From Scalesia atractyloides (taxonomy: Eukaryota > Streptophyta > Magnoliopsida > Asterales > Asteraceae): a DNA stretch of 64,000 nucleotides. Of this stretch, positions 1 through 12,247 are shown piece after piece. The stretch spans positions 48,927,137 to 48,991,136 of the forward strand of contig CAMTDV010000017.1 of the NCBI GenBank assembly GCA_947069175.1, read 5' to 3'. The notes beneath the pieces are model-generated. The model had not been told where the DNA came from and did not search any database. It saw only the letters and a program-made list of their open reading frames with translations. A program made the translations under genes and the position numbers. Positions within the stretch are counted from its first letter, which is position 1, and each line of letters starts with the position of its first letter.

Positions 1-2612
1 ATCTATCAGAATCCTTCACCTTGTACATTACAATGTTAGGATCATCACATAGATCATCTTCTGATGATGTCTCGTCATCTTCGGAATTTGTGTCAGAACT
101 ATTCAAACTCGAGGTGGCGCTTTCGAAGCTGCCATTATCAGAATCGTTCAGAACATTTTCAACCGCCTTTTTTACTACCGCACTGTCATCATCTGATTTA
201 GTATAGACTACATCAATGTTCTCCGGCAACTCGTTTTTCTTTTCAGATAACAACTCAATGTTGAGTGCCTTATCCATCCCATCAACAATTTTGCGACAGT
301 ACTTCTTACATAGGGGAGGAGGAACATTGCTGTATTCTTTACCAATTTTCTTTTTAGGTTTTTCTTCCGATGGAATTGTGGGAAGAATGTGGTCTATGAC
401 ATATGCGTTAGTTGCGTAACTTCTTAAAAGTTGTTGAACACGTTCTGTTTCAATTTTCATGTCCTGGAGTTGCTGTTTGGTCTCAGCAATGGTGTTTATA
501 TAGAAGTTTATTGCGTTTTGTTTATCCATTACTGTACCTTTTAGCATTCACACAGTATCATGTTGTTCGATATTATTTCTATCGAGCCAGCCATAATCAT
601 CTTTCATTTTGTCATATGCTTCCTTCATTGTACGATAATCATATTTGAAATGTTCGTTATATACATTGAGTTCAGCGATGATTTGTGATTTTTTGGCACA
701 TTCAGCACATGGCTCGGTACATTTTGTACAAGGTTTCTCAACCTCTACAACTTGTACTTTGACAACTTCTTTTTCGACTATCTTTACCTCTGGACCTACC
801 TTGTTTAGATTTGCCATTAAAGCTTTATCGGCAACGTCTTTGAGGTTTTCTGCAGCCATTTCTTGAGCAACATTGATAACTTCTTCATTTGATTTCTCCT
901 CGGCAACTAGCTCCTGAGAACTTCCATCAAAGTGACCTGCAAAACTATCACAAGAGTTAGGAGATAAAATACCTTGATTCTGCATGTGAAGATACTCATC
1001 TTCCTCCTGTTGTTGCAGATACTGTTCCAATAAAATATTCTCTAGAGTTGCTGCTTCTTCGGCAGATGTATCTTCAACGATTTGAGCCATCAATGCAACT
1101 CTGATCTTCTTATCGATATAAGAGTTCCAGTCGAAACCATCATCTTCGTTTGATGCAACCATAGCTTTCTCAGTGTTGCTACTATTTGGTTTCTCTTGGA
1201 TTTCAATCTGAGTCTTCTTCGGGAAAGGCTTGTACTAAAGTGACTTCTTGTAATACTCATTACCTCCTCTGAACGGACTCTGATTACCCGTTGCTTTAGG
1301 GTTTTTGCATTCTCTCTTGAAATGCCCTTTCTGTCGGCATCTAAAGCACGTGACTTTCGTTTTGTCGAACCCTAGTTTGTTGCTGGAATTTCCGATATCT
1401 CGGCCTGTGAGTGCAACAAACTTTGTGACTCTTCGAATGATAGAGGCTAAACACCACTTTATGTCCATTAGTTCAAGCTCTTCTTCGTCCACCTGATCGT
1501 ACTCTTCGGCGGTCATCTCAGGATTGCCAATCTTTCCGGCCACAAGACTTTCGTATGATTCTAGAACAGTGGCGAGAAGTGTCATATGTTGCTTAGCAGC
1601 TTGCTCAGAAACAGCATTGTTCAAATTAACAGCGATGTTACATTTGTACATATTTGAATCAGAATTTGTTTGTTGATTCTGATTTGCTTGATTTTGATAA
1701 GATGAATTTGAACCAGTGCTTGAGAACGAAGAGCTCTGTGGACTTTGATCATATTGAGGATATGATTGATTCTGATTATGTGGAGAAGAATTCATGTTTG
1801 CACTGAACGCTGTCTGAATCTTCAGGCTTGAAATGTTGTCTTGCATCCCGGTTTTATAATACAGACCAACATCTTGAAAAACGTTAGCATTCTTCGACTT
1901 TGCGATCTTTAGAAGTTCCATTTCATGACCTTCGAGTTTGTCGATGAATGTAGACAGCTTAAAGAATTCCCAATTTGCACTTTCTTTCAGAACCATCAGG
2001 TAAGTAGTCCACTCTCCGTCAGGTAACGCATCTGCAAGCTTGTCGATGTATTCTTGTTCTGTCTTCTCGAGACCGTGTCTTCTCATTTGGACTTTAAGAT
2101 GACAGAAACGTTCAATCATCTGTTTCATTGTCTCGCCCTTCAACAAGTTAAAGATATCTAACTCCTTCATGTGAGAGCTTTCTTACTCTTGATCATCTCT
2201 GCGCTTCCTTGATATTTCTTTTGCAGTGATAGCCAGAGTTCTCTTGCAGTCGCATATTATGGCAACAAGACCAGAATATCCTCCTTAACAGATTGTTGAA
2301 TGAGACTTATCATCTTTTTTCTCAGCAATGTATTCTTCTTTCGCTGTCGTGGAGTATTTGAACTTCTCCAGAACTTGCTGATTTTCGTCCAACGGAATAG
2401 TATAACCTCTCTCAATCGACACCCAGCCTAGGAAATGCATGGCTTGAACCCAATAGGTAAACTTCTCCTTCCATCCTTCATATTCGTCTATGCTCATTAA
2501 CTTCGGCGGTTTAACAGTCGTGCCCATCTTGTTGTCAAGATTGACTTGTTGAATCACATTAGCATTGGATGTACCCACTCCGGACATATACGCTCTCTGA
2601 ATATCATCCATC
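1..2612 (-). pseudogene. Ty1/copia SIRE-like gag, broken, partial
   Basis: Capsid/nucleocapsid polyprotein of a copia element, read on the minus strand from a start near 2,612 to beyond the left edge. The N-terminal part (to about 2,285) has the conserved PPKLMS-DEYEGWKEKF stretch. The middle (2,170-1,235) has KGETMKQMIERFCHL and a CCHC zinc knuckle (CFRCRQKGHFKREC) near 1,310-1,350. The next piece (1,162-548) has Cys pairs (CTKCTEPCAEC) and a coiled-coil-like tail, and coding similarity continues to base 1. Frameshifts or stops near 2,285-2,170, 1,235-1,162 and 548 break it. Two intact-looking relatives in the window (34,712 and 42,629) give the expected order. The lineage call is from gag similarity; pol lies off-window. 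Confidence 0.85.
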
Positions 2613-2669
2613 ATGAATAACGAAACACGTACGCTGAAAAACACTTTCAAACTTTGAAAAAGTTAGATT

Positions 2670-3035
2670 TACTACAAGTTCGGTCGAACTTGTAGTTAGA
2701 ATGAAGAATTCTCAGATTTATCACAAGTTCGGTCGAACTTGTGACTTTTTGAATTGAAAATGTCCCTGAGTAACCTCGGTCGAACTTGTGTATTGGATTT
2801 AATAAGAAAACTAGCAAGTTCGGGCGAACTTAGCTAAATTTCTTGAATTTTATCAAGTTCGATCAAACTTGATAGAATATCAATGAAATTTTAGCAACTT
2901 CGAGCGAACTTATTTTAAATTCTTTCAAAAACATCTCAAGTTCGAGCGAACTTGGTAAAAACTCACTAAAAAAGTGACTTTTTAGCTCAAGTTCGGCCAA
3001 ACTTGGCTAACAAGTTCGATGAATGAGGGTTTTGA
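2670..3035 (-). repeat. Array of 16-bp palindromes in copia leader
   Basis: Between the primer-binding site and gag, about nine degenerate copies of AAGTTCGNNCGAACTT occur every 35-60 bp (for example near 2,676, 2,722, 2,815, 2,936 and 2,981). Flanking bases often extend the dyad to 18-20 bp. The unit is its own reverse complement, so strand is nominal. Confidence 0.9.
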
Positions 3036-3250
3036 AAACATGGTTTTTGCAACATTTTGACACCAATTCGTTGATTTTAGTCTCCAAACTCTCAGGGGTT
3101 TATCTATGATGTATTTAACATGTCATATTCAAAATTGGACAGAATTTGACGGTGAATTCTTCATTTTTGTGTAAAAGTTAAGAAAAATAGAAGAATGGAG
3201 TAGAATTAGAAGTGTTGTTGTCTTGATATCAATCAAATCAGGCTATTCTA

Positions 3251-3262
3251 GCTCTGATACCA
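3251..3262 (-). other. Primer-binding site (tRNA-iMet), copia
   Basis: The minus strand reads TGGTATCAGAGC, complementary to the 3' end of plant initiator tRNA-Met, next to the LTR at 3,266. It fixes the orientation of the leftmost copia element. Confidence 0.9.
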
Positions 3263-3265
3263 CTT

Positions 3266-3664
3266 TAGGACCGATCCTCCATGCATAGGAACCTAGATTT
3301 GATCTCTGTTGTCCATAATAGCGGAAATATTATGACAAGTTTACCAAATAACAAGAATTAGTCAATTAATCGTCAATTTTATTGATATAACGTCAAATCT
3401 CCAAATTGACAGAGCTTCGCCTCTGAAATGCCAAAGTTACAAATGAGAGCAACATGCTAGCTATTTATAGGGTGGCAAGTCCGCTGGTGGGTAGTGAAGT
3501 TCGGGCGAACTTGACAATGTCAAGTTCGGCCGAACTTGACTTTACATGTTCACCATGAGCGAACTTGACCTTAACAAACATAAATACTTCGATTTGCTAG
3601 CCTATTTAACTCTAATCTAAACAGACTCGATATAAGACTAAGACATAGGCATTATGCACCTACA
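3266..3664 (-). repeat. Copia LTR shared by two elements
   Basis: 399-bp LTR, minus orientation, close to the LTR at 19,657-20,058. On its left is a primer-binding site, so it is the 5' LTR of the leftward element. On its right is a polypurine tract, so it is also the 3' LTR of the element to its right. The terminal CA is lost at the left end (the tract reads CCTAAAGTGG instead of CCTACAAGTGG). It carries two palindromes (3,500-3,540) and, on the minus strand, a TATA box near 3,460-3,470. Confidence 0.85.
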
Positions 3665-3676
3665 GACTCCCCCTTG
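3665..3676 (-). other. Polypurine tract of copia derivative
   Basis: The minus strand reads CCAAGGGGGAGTC directly ahead of the LTR starting at 3,664. The same tract precedes the 3' LTR at 55,705. Confidence 0.85.
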
Positions 3677-3728
3677 GATATCGTCTTCGTCTTGTATCAG
3701 TCTTCAAAACTCTGTCTTCAAATAAACA

Positions 3729-3846
3729 TTAACGAACATGACCGAAGAAGTTCTTGAAAGGCTTCTTTCGTCGTTCTTGCTTTGGATCCGGCGTCTGATC
3801 TGTAGGAGGCACTTTGTTCATATACTGAAACCTTTTGAGCCTTGTC
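3729..3846 (-). pseudogene. C-terminal end of extra (env-like) ORF
   Basis: A basic tail of about 37 codons ending in TAA at 3,729-3,731. It stays open in the frame that leaves the larger ORF at 14,623, so it is the severed end of that ORF, separated by the gypsy insertion. The TTGTC target duplication marks the cut. Confidence 0.7.
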
Positions 3847-4030
3847 TGTAACATCCGTCGAAAAACGGGTTTCCAAACCCGCTTCGTTTATTAATCGAAT
3901 AATCAGTTATAAAATTTCGTTGCGTATTTATGATTAATATTAATTTTAAACAATACATATTTAATAAACATATTAGAATTTAAAAACTATAATTATTAAA
4001 AAGTAAAAATAAGTGCAAAAAAAATAATAT

Positions 4031-4098
4031 CAAGCTGCCGGGTTTCGAACCCGGGTCAGCTAGTTTATCAAACAAACACTTAACCACTCCGCCACTTG
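4031..4098 (-). other. tRNA-like module a (antisense to element)
   Basis: 68 nt read on the minus strand. An acceptor-like stem pairs CAAGTGG with CAGCTTG (6 of 7). The A box is TGGCGGAGTGG. An anticodon-like arm has GTTT/AAAC around a 7-nt loop GTTTGAT (would present UUG). The T arm is perfect: CCGGG, TTCGAAA, CCCGG. The D arm is short and poorly formed, so it is tRNA-derived rather than a working tRNA gene. Confidence 0.7.
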
Positions 4099-4960
4099 AC
4101 TTGTTTGAGATAAAAGATAAAACAATTAATACTTATAATAAAACTCAAAACTCAAATTCGGTAATCAGCGCGCCCAATTCGCAGTCGCCGGTAATACGGA
4201 CGATTTCGCCAATTTGTCGACGGTTTCCTTGACTGAACGCGTATATTAACTTCGACATCGGTTATAACCGATGTCTAATCCCGCGATTTCAGTCATAACC
4301 GCCGGAGAAAACCTTGACCATGAATCAAGACCAAATTCGGACTCAATTCATCCTGATTCTTCCCGATAAATACACACCCAAGTCTCTGGTAATCTTTTCG
4401 CTCAAAATCGCACAATTTCTCGAAGCAATTACATTCGCCGGAGATATTCTGTATTGCCGGACATTCGCCGGAAAACCGAGACTTACATCAAATCGGTAAA
4501 TTTCTCGACTCTTTCGTTTTCAATCCATTGTTAGACTTATACTAACTTCAATCCTTCAACCAGAATCGGTCCCAGACGACGTTGCCGGGTAATCTGCACT
4601 CGCCGGAAAATCTCTGGAAATTTCCGAAATCACTCTGTGAATCGGTACAAACATCTAAACCCTCTGATAATCCTTGTTTAGTAACTCAATTTCACAACTC
4701 ATCGATCAAAACTGTTAATTGATTCAATCAGACGGAATTCACAAATCAGAGCCGACGACCATTGCCGGAATTCTGAGGAAAACATTCTGTTCGGTACATT
4801 CGATTCCGTAACTCTATTTATTCATTACATTTCAATCACTTATATGATCGACGAACGATTTAAACCAGAACAGTTGGATATAGTTTGTCTGTGTCTTTGA
4901 ATGAAGAAGACGAAGTCGACATTGTGTATAAGTTTAATTAAAACAAGATATTAAACCGGG

Positions 4961-5025
4961 TTAGACACACAGTCCAGTGGTGGACTGTGTGCAAACATAG
5001 CGCACGTCACGAGTTCGAACCTTAC
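4961..5025 (+). other. tRNA-like module b
   Basis: The stem ACACAGTCCA/TGGACTGTGT (4,966-4,990) replaces a D arm and is followed by the B-box-like GAGTTCGAACC at 5,011-5,021. The A box is weak. It shares the leader TTAGACAC with module d. Confidence 0.55.
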
Positions 5026-5128
5026 AAACGCACCGACTTTCTGAATTAAAACCAATTTTTTTAAAACTGAATCAGAACAGGTCCCAGTATGTTTATAAGA
5101 TTAATATAAACCGTAAGTTAAACAGATA

Positions 5129-5200
5129 AGACACACAGCCCAACTGGTTGGGCTGTGCGCTTACAAACCGAAGGACTCGAGTTCGATCTGGGTCCCTGCA
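5129..5200 (+). other. tRNA-like module c
   Basis: The stem CACAGCCCAAC/GTTGGGCTGTG is followed by the B-box-like GAGTTCGATCTGG at 5,179-5,191. Layout is the same as module b. Confidence 0.55.
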
Positions 5201-5296
5201 ACCGGTTCAACCATTTTAAATCCTTTTAATATAAACCAAATAAATTAACATTTAATTAGTATATATATATAATTAAAACATATAATATTTCGGGTT

Positions 5297-5370
5297 AGAC
5301 ACGTAGCTCAGTTGGTAGAGCTGCGTGCACGCGTACGAGAGGTCCCGGGTTCGAACCTCACTCAGTGCAC
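5297..5370 (+). other. tRNA-like module d
   Basis: A canonical A box TAGCTCAGTTGG (5,304-5,315) forms a D arm GCTC/GAGC. The canonical B box GGTTCGAACCT is at 5,348-5,358. An inner stem GAGGT/ACCTC encloses it. The spacing of about 43 bp fits an internal Pol III promoter. No clear acceptor stem. Confidence 0.7.
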
Positions 5371-6487
5371 ACTCAGACCACAGTCCGACCGGTCAACGGT
5401 CCGGTCAACGGCCGGTCAACGATCAACAAAATGTCAAATTTTTTTATTTTTTTATTTATTTATTTAATTTAAAAATCAATTAAAAATACTTAAAAATAAT
5501 ATTTTTAAAGTTAGAAAATGACCTTAAACTCACAAAAATAAATCTAAAAATCCTATTAAAATTGTTAATAAAATCCACTTATTTACCGAACCATTTCGTT
5601 ATTATTTTAGGTTAGTTTTTCCTCGTCGGTCAAATCCCAAAACTTGTGCGCATTCAACATCACCAAAAGAACGCACCCAATGTGAGTGAATCTCTACAAA
5701 TTCCCTGTTTTAATCACATTTTGGGGTGTATCATGTGTCGCTTAATTATTTATTATATTTAAACACTTGTGCATCCATCATATCCATGATCAAATTTGTA
5801 TCCAATATGTATCAATTGTTTGTGTGGTTAATGTTTAGATTAAATTTATCATTTTCAGTACATACATTTCATTAGGCCCAACAGCTCCCCGTGGGAGACG
5901 GGTTGAGTACAGGTGCCTCATTTCGATCGGCTCCGTTTGATTGAGCCTTGATCTCACATACATCATCATAGGCTCGTCTGTTCCCCATTACCTATGAGCA
6001 GAACGTGACGTTGCCAACATACGAGGCCAGCTCCGTTTGATTGAACCTGGATCTCACAATACATTATCATTCATGTCATATACTCATTCAAGGTGGTTTG
6101 TGATTGTTTGTTTATATACGTTTGCTCACCTATGATTATTGCATAATTTTTCAATATTAAATTCAACATGAAATCAATAACAATGTTTTTAAACAAGGTT
6201 CACTCGCCAACTTTTGTTGACCCAAAATTCCCCTATTTTTATACATGATACAAGTGATCCAGTTGAAGCAAGAAACACATAGGACGGCCTAGAAGAATAA
6301 ATCAGTTTAGGCTTTGGATTGTTTTATTTAGTTTTCATTTCCTTGTATTGTATGAGTTTGGTTTGAACATTTAAGTTGTAATTTGAATTTAAATAAATAT
6401 GAAACATTTTAGTAAACATCATGAGCTTTGGTGATAACCCAATTATGCCCAGACTCTTATTCCGCTGCGGGTCGGGGTGTGACAGAT

Positions 6488-6499
6488 TGGTATCAGAGC
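6488..6499 (+). other. Primer-binding site (tRNA-iMet), gypsy
   Basis: TGGTATCAGAGC starts 3 bases after the LTR end, followed by CAGGTTATAG. Confidence 0.95.
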
Positions 6500-7288
6500 C
6501 AGGTTATAGGGATATAGGATAGGTTATTAGACCCTTAGAGCCTATACTATAGTTGATTAAAAATTTTAAATTGTTTATGTGTTACATGCAAAATTCATGA
6601 TGTTTATATGCTTTGTGTTTATTGTTACATTCAATGTTATGCAAGCATGTTCATAAGTACATATTATTATACAATGCTTATCATGAATCATATCCTCATA
6701 ACATACCATATCCATGAGAGCACACACCTCACAATTCCTATTATTTTTGCAACGATTTATTTTCAAATCACATCAAAGTGAGTTCTCATGACGGGCATGT
6801 AGTAACTGGAAGGGTACGAGTACCGGTAGTCAGAACGTCCTGTCTAGGCTTGGCATTCGTATAAATCCAAAATAAAGGACCAGTTTGCCTACCTGGGGAC
6901 TAACGATGAGAGTACGAAGGACCTATTAGGCCAAAGCATGCTATACCAAACGTCGTGTGAGCTAACCCCACTTTGAGTTGTCATTGTGTTTATACCTGGA
7001 CACCCTCCTACCATACATCTCACAAACATATTTCATGGTTTTCATTCGGGTGATGCGAGTGTTAAACCGCCAACACCAATGTGAATCCTACTAAGCCAAT
7101 AGTCATGGGGCCCACATGACTATACAGGCGATGGTATGGGGGACATTGGAGGCCCAAACATGAGCAAACCCAAGACATCCTATGGATGTAGTTGCATTAA
7201 TGATGATTATGTTATTTTATTATTTTTAACGACACATGACACCTAAAAACTTCTTAAACTCACAATCTTCCTATGTATGTTCCTGTAG
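6500..7288 (+). other. gypsy 5' leader, non-coding
   Basis: 790 bp between primer-binding site and gag. It is similar, in inverse orientation, to 51,440-52,200 of the gag-only gypsy element, including the block around GGACCTATTAGGCC. No ORF seen. Confidence 0.7.
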
Positions 7289-8520
7289 ATGTCGGCTAGG
7301 CAACTATGTGGAGGTGGAAAGTCAGGAAGGTCAAACGAACGCTTGGCCACCCAAATTGCAAAACAAATGGCCGCGGTGCTTCCTGACATCGTAATTCAAG
7401 TCCAACAAGCTCTCACCGCAAATCCCATCAACCCTCCCAACCAAGAAGACCAGAACGTCGACAACCCTCCCTCCAAAAAGTGCTCCTACAAACACTTCAA
7501 GTCTTGCGATCCCCCAAAGTATGAAGGGACCGAAGGTGTCACTGCTCTCCTCCACTGATTTGAGGAAATGGAGAACACCTTCCTCAATTGCGATTGTCCC
7601 GAGGATCGCAAGGTACGTTACGCAACCGGGAGACTGTTTGGGGTAGCCCTGACCTGGTGGAACACAGAGAAGGGCAAGAGAGGAATCGAAGATGCAATGG
7701 CCTTAACATGGGAAGAGTTAAGGGAGATCATGACAAGACGCTTCTGTCCAAGAAGCGAAATCAAAAAGTTAGAAGATGAATTCCACTCGTTAAAGCAAAA
7801 GGAAGGAGATCATACTTCCTACAACAAAAGGTTTCTAGAGTTGAACCAAATGATCCCCAACTTGTTCACCCCAGTGTACCGCTTAGTTGAACACTATATT
7901 CGAGGCCTCCCCTCGAAAATTCAAGACTCGGTTCTAAGCACTTCGCCTGCAACACTTGAAGTCGCAATGGAACTAGCTACCGAACTTACCGAGAATCGCA
8001 TCCGAAACGGTAAATTCAAGGAGGAGAAAAAGAAAGCCCCATTGAGGGCCAAACTTCAAACCATTCCACCTCCTCCTCAAAGTTTGCTGGTAAGAGAAAA
8101 CGAAACAACAGAAACTTTGCTGTCACTCAAACAAACCCCTCAATCACTGCTGCACCCATCACCCAAATTGCCCCCTCAGCTGCAACATATAAAAAGCCAT
8201 ACTCCGGCCCATACCCAAAATGCAACCGTTGCCAATACTATCACTTTCCCGAACACCCCTGCCAACATTGCACCGGCTGTGGCCGTGCAGGTCACACCAC
8301 CCAAACCTGTCGCACACTTCAGCGAATGAACCGCAACCAACCCTCAACCCAAACCCACCATCAGATAGTGGGTCAAGCCCAACAACCCTTACTTCTACCA
8401 CCTACACAACATACGGCCCAATCCTACTACCAACCCCACTACCCCATGATGCAACCCATGCGGGCTTGTTACAACTGTTGAGACCCAAACCACTTTAGAA
8501 ACACTTGTCCACACTTGGTG
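7289..8520 (+). pseudogene. gypsy gag, broken
   Basis: Capsid and nucleocapsid of the chromovirus. Start ATG at 7,289. The capsid core includes VRYATGRL, ALTWWNTEKGK, MTRRFCPRSEIKKLEDEF and YNKRFLEL. A TGA at 7,557-7,559 replaces the Trp found in the related copy at 51,435-50,263 (LLHWFEEM). After about 8,030 the frame shifts; the other frame carries a Cys/His-rich stretch near 8,220-8,320. The CCHC knuckle near 8,470-8,510 is cut by a second TGA (C-x2-C then stop). It cannot make full-length Gag without read-through and a frameshift. Confidence 0.9.
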
Positions 8521-11500
8521 AACATCATTCATGCCCAAGCTCAAGCAAATCCGGTGAACCAAGCTAACCAAGCTCCTCCACCTGCTAGAGGAAGAGCTTT
8601 CAACATCAACGCCAATCAAGCTAGGGCTGACAACAACGTGGTTAACGGTACGTTTCTCATCAATGGTAGTTATGCATCCATGTTATTTGATACTAGCGCG
8701 GATAAGAGTTTTGTGTCCTTAGAATTTAAACCCATCCTCAACCAAACTCGTGATAATCTCATGGAATCCATAACGGTGGAAGTTGCTGACGGAAAACCGG
8801 TCTCATTAAACTCTATTATACGAAATTGTACCCTCACTTTAAACGATCACGATTTCCAGTTGACCTCATTCCTATGAAGTTGGGAAGTTTTGACATTATA
8901 ATCGGTATGGACTGGCTCAGCCAACATCATGCTGAAGTAGTATGCCGCGAAAAGTTCATTCGCATTCCTCTTGCAGACAGTCAAACCCTACGAATCTTTG
9001 GAGAAACCCCTTCGAAAGGACTCAAATTGAGGTCCTGCCTTCAAGCCCGAAAGTATCTCCGCAAGAACTATGTCGCATTCCTAACTCACGTCGTCAAGAA
9101 GGGAAACAAGGAGAAGAAACTAGATGATATACCTGTAGTGAAAGAATTCCCACAAGTCTTTCCCGACGACATCTCAAGACTTCCTCCCATGAGGGAAGTC
9201 GAATTCCACATTGATCTTATACCTAGCGCTACACCAGTCGCAAAATCTCCTTACAGGTTAGCCCCATCAGAAATGCAAGAGCTGGCCAGTCAACTGCAAA
9301 AGCTGACTGACAAAGGATTCATACGTCCTAGCTCATCGCCATGGGGTGCACCTGTTCTGTTTGTGAAGAAGAAAGATGGAACGTTTCGCATGTGTATCGA
9401 CTACAGAGAACTCAACAAGTTAACGGTCAAGAACCGCTACCCATTACCTCGCATCGATGACCTTCTAGACCAACTTCAAGGCGCCACCTGTTTTTCAAAA
9501 ATCGACCTTCGTTCTGGATATCATCAACTCAGGGTACATGAAGAAGACGTCCCAAAGACTGCCTTCCGAACTCGTTATGGTCATTACGAATTCATGGTCA
9601 TGCCATTTGGATTAACCAACGCCCCAGCTTTATTCATGGATCTAATGAATAGGGTATGCAAACCCTATCTCGACCGCTTTGTCATAGTCTTCATCGACGA
9701 CATCCTCATCTACTCAAAGTCTAAATCTGATCATGAACGACACCTTCGACTCATCCTTACACTCTTAAGGAATAAAAAGCTCTACGCCAAATTCTCCAAA
9801 TGCGAATTCTGGTTAAAAGAGGTACAATTCCTTGGACATGTCGTCAATGACAAGGGAATACATGTCGACCCCACAAAGATCAAAGCAGTACAGGAATGGC
9901 AAGCGCCACGTACCCCTACCAGAAGTAAGATCATTTCTTGGTTTGGCTGGTTACTATCGCCGCTTCATTGCAAATTTCTCCCGTATTGCTGTACCACTCA
10001 CGGCTTTGACTCATAAAGGAAAACCCTTCATATGGGGACCTAAACAAGAAGAAGCCTTCCAAACCCTTAAGCAAAAGCTTTGTGACGCACCTATCCTCAC
10101 ACTCCCCGAAGGTTGCGATGACTTTGTAGTATATTGCGACGCATCAGGGCAAGGACTAGGCTGTGTATTAATGCAAAGGGGAAAAGTGATAGCCTATGCT
10201 TCTAGGCAACTCAAAGTTCATGAGAAGAACTACACCACCCACGACCTGGAACTTGGAGCCGTTGTGTTCGCTCTCAAGATATGGAGACATTACCTCTACG
10301 GTACCAGGTGTGAAATATACACTGACCACAAGAGCCTCCAACATTTCTTTAACCAAAAGGAGTTGAATATGAGGCAACGAAGATGGGTCGAACTTCTTAA
10401 TGACTACGACTGTGAAATTCGGTATCATCCTGGCAAGGCAAACGTGGTGGCTGATGCGCTCAGTCGAAAGGGTTATGCGAACTCCATTCATCTTCTATGT
10501 TCGCAAATCATAATCGACATCAAAGATCGAATCCGAGAAGCTCAACATGTTTCTGTAACAGAAAACGACGTACGCAATGAGCTGTCTTGTGGAGCAGAAC
10601 TTAAAATCGAAACCAAATCCGACGGTATTCTGTACTATCTAGATCGCATATGGATTCCCGATCACAATAATCTTCGTGATTTCCTTATGAATGAGGCGTA
10701 CAAAACACGGTACTCTGTACACCCAGGAGCCGACAAGATGTATCAAGACCTTCGATACACCTACTGGTGGCCTGGAATGAAAAAGGATATTGCTGTTTTT
10801 GTATCCAAGTGCCTTACCTGTTCCAAAGTAAAAGCTGAACATCAAAGACCTTCAGGACTTCTAGTCCAACCCGAAATACCTGTGTGGAAGTGGGAAAACA
10901 TAACCATGGATTTCATTACCGGGTTACCTCGCACCTCCAGTGGGTATGACACCATATGGGTAATCATTGATCGTCTTACCAAATCAGCTCACTTTATTCC
11001 GATTCGCGAGGACTTCAAGAACGAGAAGTTAGCTCGTATCTAAATCAGCGAGATCGTAAGCCGTCATGGTGTACCTTTAAGCATCATTTCAGACCGTGAT
11101 GGTCGTTTCACTTCACGAACATGGCAAGCCGTACAAGCCGCTTTGGGTACACGATTAGACCTCAGTACCGCTTTTCATCCCCAAACTGATGGACAGTCTG
11201 AACGCACCATCCAAACTCTTGAAGACATGCTTCGAGCATGTGTCATAGACTTCAAAGGGAATTGGGACGCTCATCTACCATTAGTTGAATTTTCGTACAA
11301 CAACAGCTATCATTCAAGTATCGGCATGGCACCTTTCGAAGCTTTATATGGTCGTAAGTGCCGATCACCAATATGTTGGCACGAAATTGGAGAAGCACAA
11401 ATCACCGGTCCAGAATTAATACAAGAAACAACAGACAAGATCCATCAAATTCGAAACAATCTTCTAGCGGCACAAAGTCGTCAAAAGAGTTATGTAGACA

Positions 11501-11961
11501 AACGACGAAAGCCCTTGGAGTTTAACATTGGTGACCAAGTACTTTTAAAAGTATCACCGTGGAAGGGAGTGGTTCGTTTTGGCCAGAAGGGCAAGCTAGC
11601 ACCACGCTACGTAGGACCTTTCAAGATACTCGAAAGAGTAGGACCTGTAGCATACAAGCTTTACCTACCAGAAGAGCTCAACAGAATTCAACCCACATTC
11701 CACGTATCAAACTTGAAGAAGTGCCTCGCCGATGAAAACCTCCATATTCCTCTAGAAGACATTCAAGTCGATGAATCTATGCATTTCATTGAAAGACCAG
11801 TAGAAATTATGGACCTCGGAGAGAAACGTTTAAGACGAAGTCGTATTCCAATTGTCAGGGTACGCTGGGAGTCGAAACGAGGACCTGAGTTTACTTGGGA
11901 ACGTGAAGACTCAATGCGCGAGAAATACCCACATCTTTTTCCTGTTACCACTACTACTTAA
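8515..11961 (+). pseudogene. gypsy pol: protease, RT, RNase H, integrase, chromodomain
   Basis: Copies element RNA to DNA and integrates it. Domains in order: protease near 8,640-8,860 with DTSA at the active site (DTGA/DSGA is usual); reverse transcriptase 9,130-9,800 with PSSSPWGAPVLFVKKKDG and the catalytic FIDDILIYS; RNase H 10,060-10,470 with YCDASGQGLG, TDHKSLQ and ADALSR; integrase 10,690-11,420 with an HHCC-type N-terminus, DFITGLP and HPQTDGQSERT; GPF/Y module GPFKILERVG; and a chromodomain-like end (VRWESKRGPEFTWERE) near 11,860-11,920. Breaks: frameshifts near 8,862 and 9,920, TAA at 11,041. The chromodomain tail places it in the Tekay/Del group by family knowledge. Confidence 0.93.
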
Positions 11962-11980
11962 ATTTCGGGACAAAATTTCT

Positions 11981-11995
11981 AAAAGTAGGGGATAC
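11981..11995 (+). other. Polypurine tract, gypsy
   Basis: AAAAGTAGGGGATAC directly ahead of the 3' LTR, the plus-strand primer site. Confidence 0.85.
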
Positions 11996-12179
11996 TGTAA
12001 CATCCGTCGAAAAACGGGTTTCCAAACCCGCTTCGTTTATTAATCGAATAATCAGTTATAAAATTTCGTTGCGTATTTATGATTAATACTAATTTTAAAC
12101 AATACATATTTAATAAACATATTAGAATTTAAAAACTATAATTATTAAAAAGTAAAAATAAGTGCAAAAAAAATAATAT

Positions 12180-12247
12180 CAAGCTGCCGGGTTTCGAACC
12201 CGGGTCAGCTAGTTTATCAAACAAACACTTAACCACTCCGCCACTTG
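12180..12247 (-). other. tRNA-like module a, 3' LTR copy
   Basis: Identical to the 68-nt module at 4,031-4,098, including both boxes and the anticodon-like arm. Confidence 0.7.

Larger units (their letters stand above)
3847..6484 (+). repeat. 5' LTR of gypsy element
   Basis: 2,638 bp, TG...CA ends. It contains four tRNA-like modules (4,031-5,370), a run of GGTCAACG repeats at 5,388-5,430, and an AT-rich stretch to about 5,620. Short open frames inside (for example 4,314-4,499) are mirrored in the other LTR and look non-coding. Confidence 0.95.

Noticed and set aside
4314..4499. LTR-encoded peptide, also at 12,464-12,649
   Set aside because: It is mirrored only because LTRs are near-identical; the changes between copies are not biased to silent sites by eye.
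5297..5370. Functional tRNA gene
   Set aside because: A and B boxes are good but there is no matching acceptor stem, and it lies inside an LTR in both copies.
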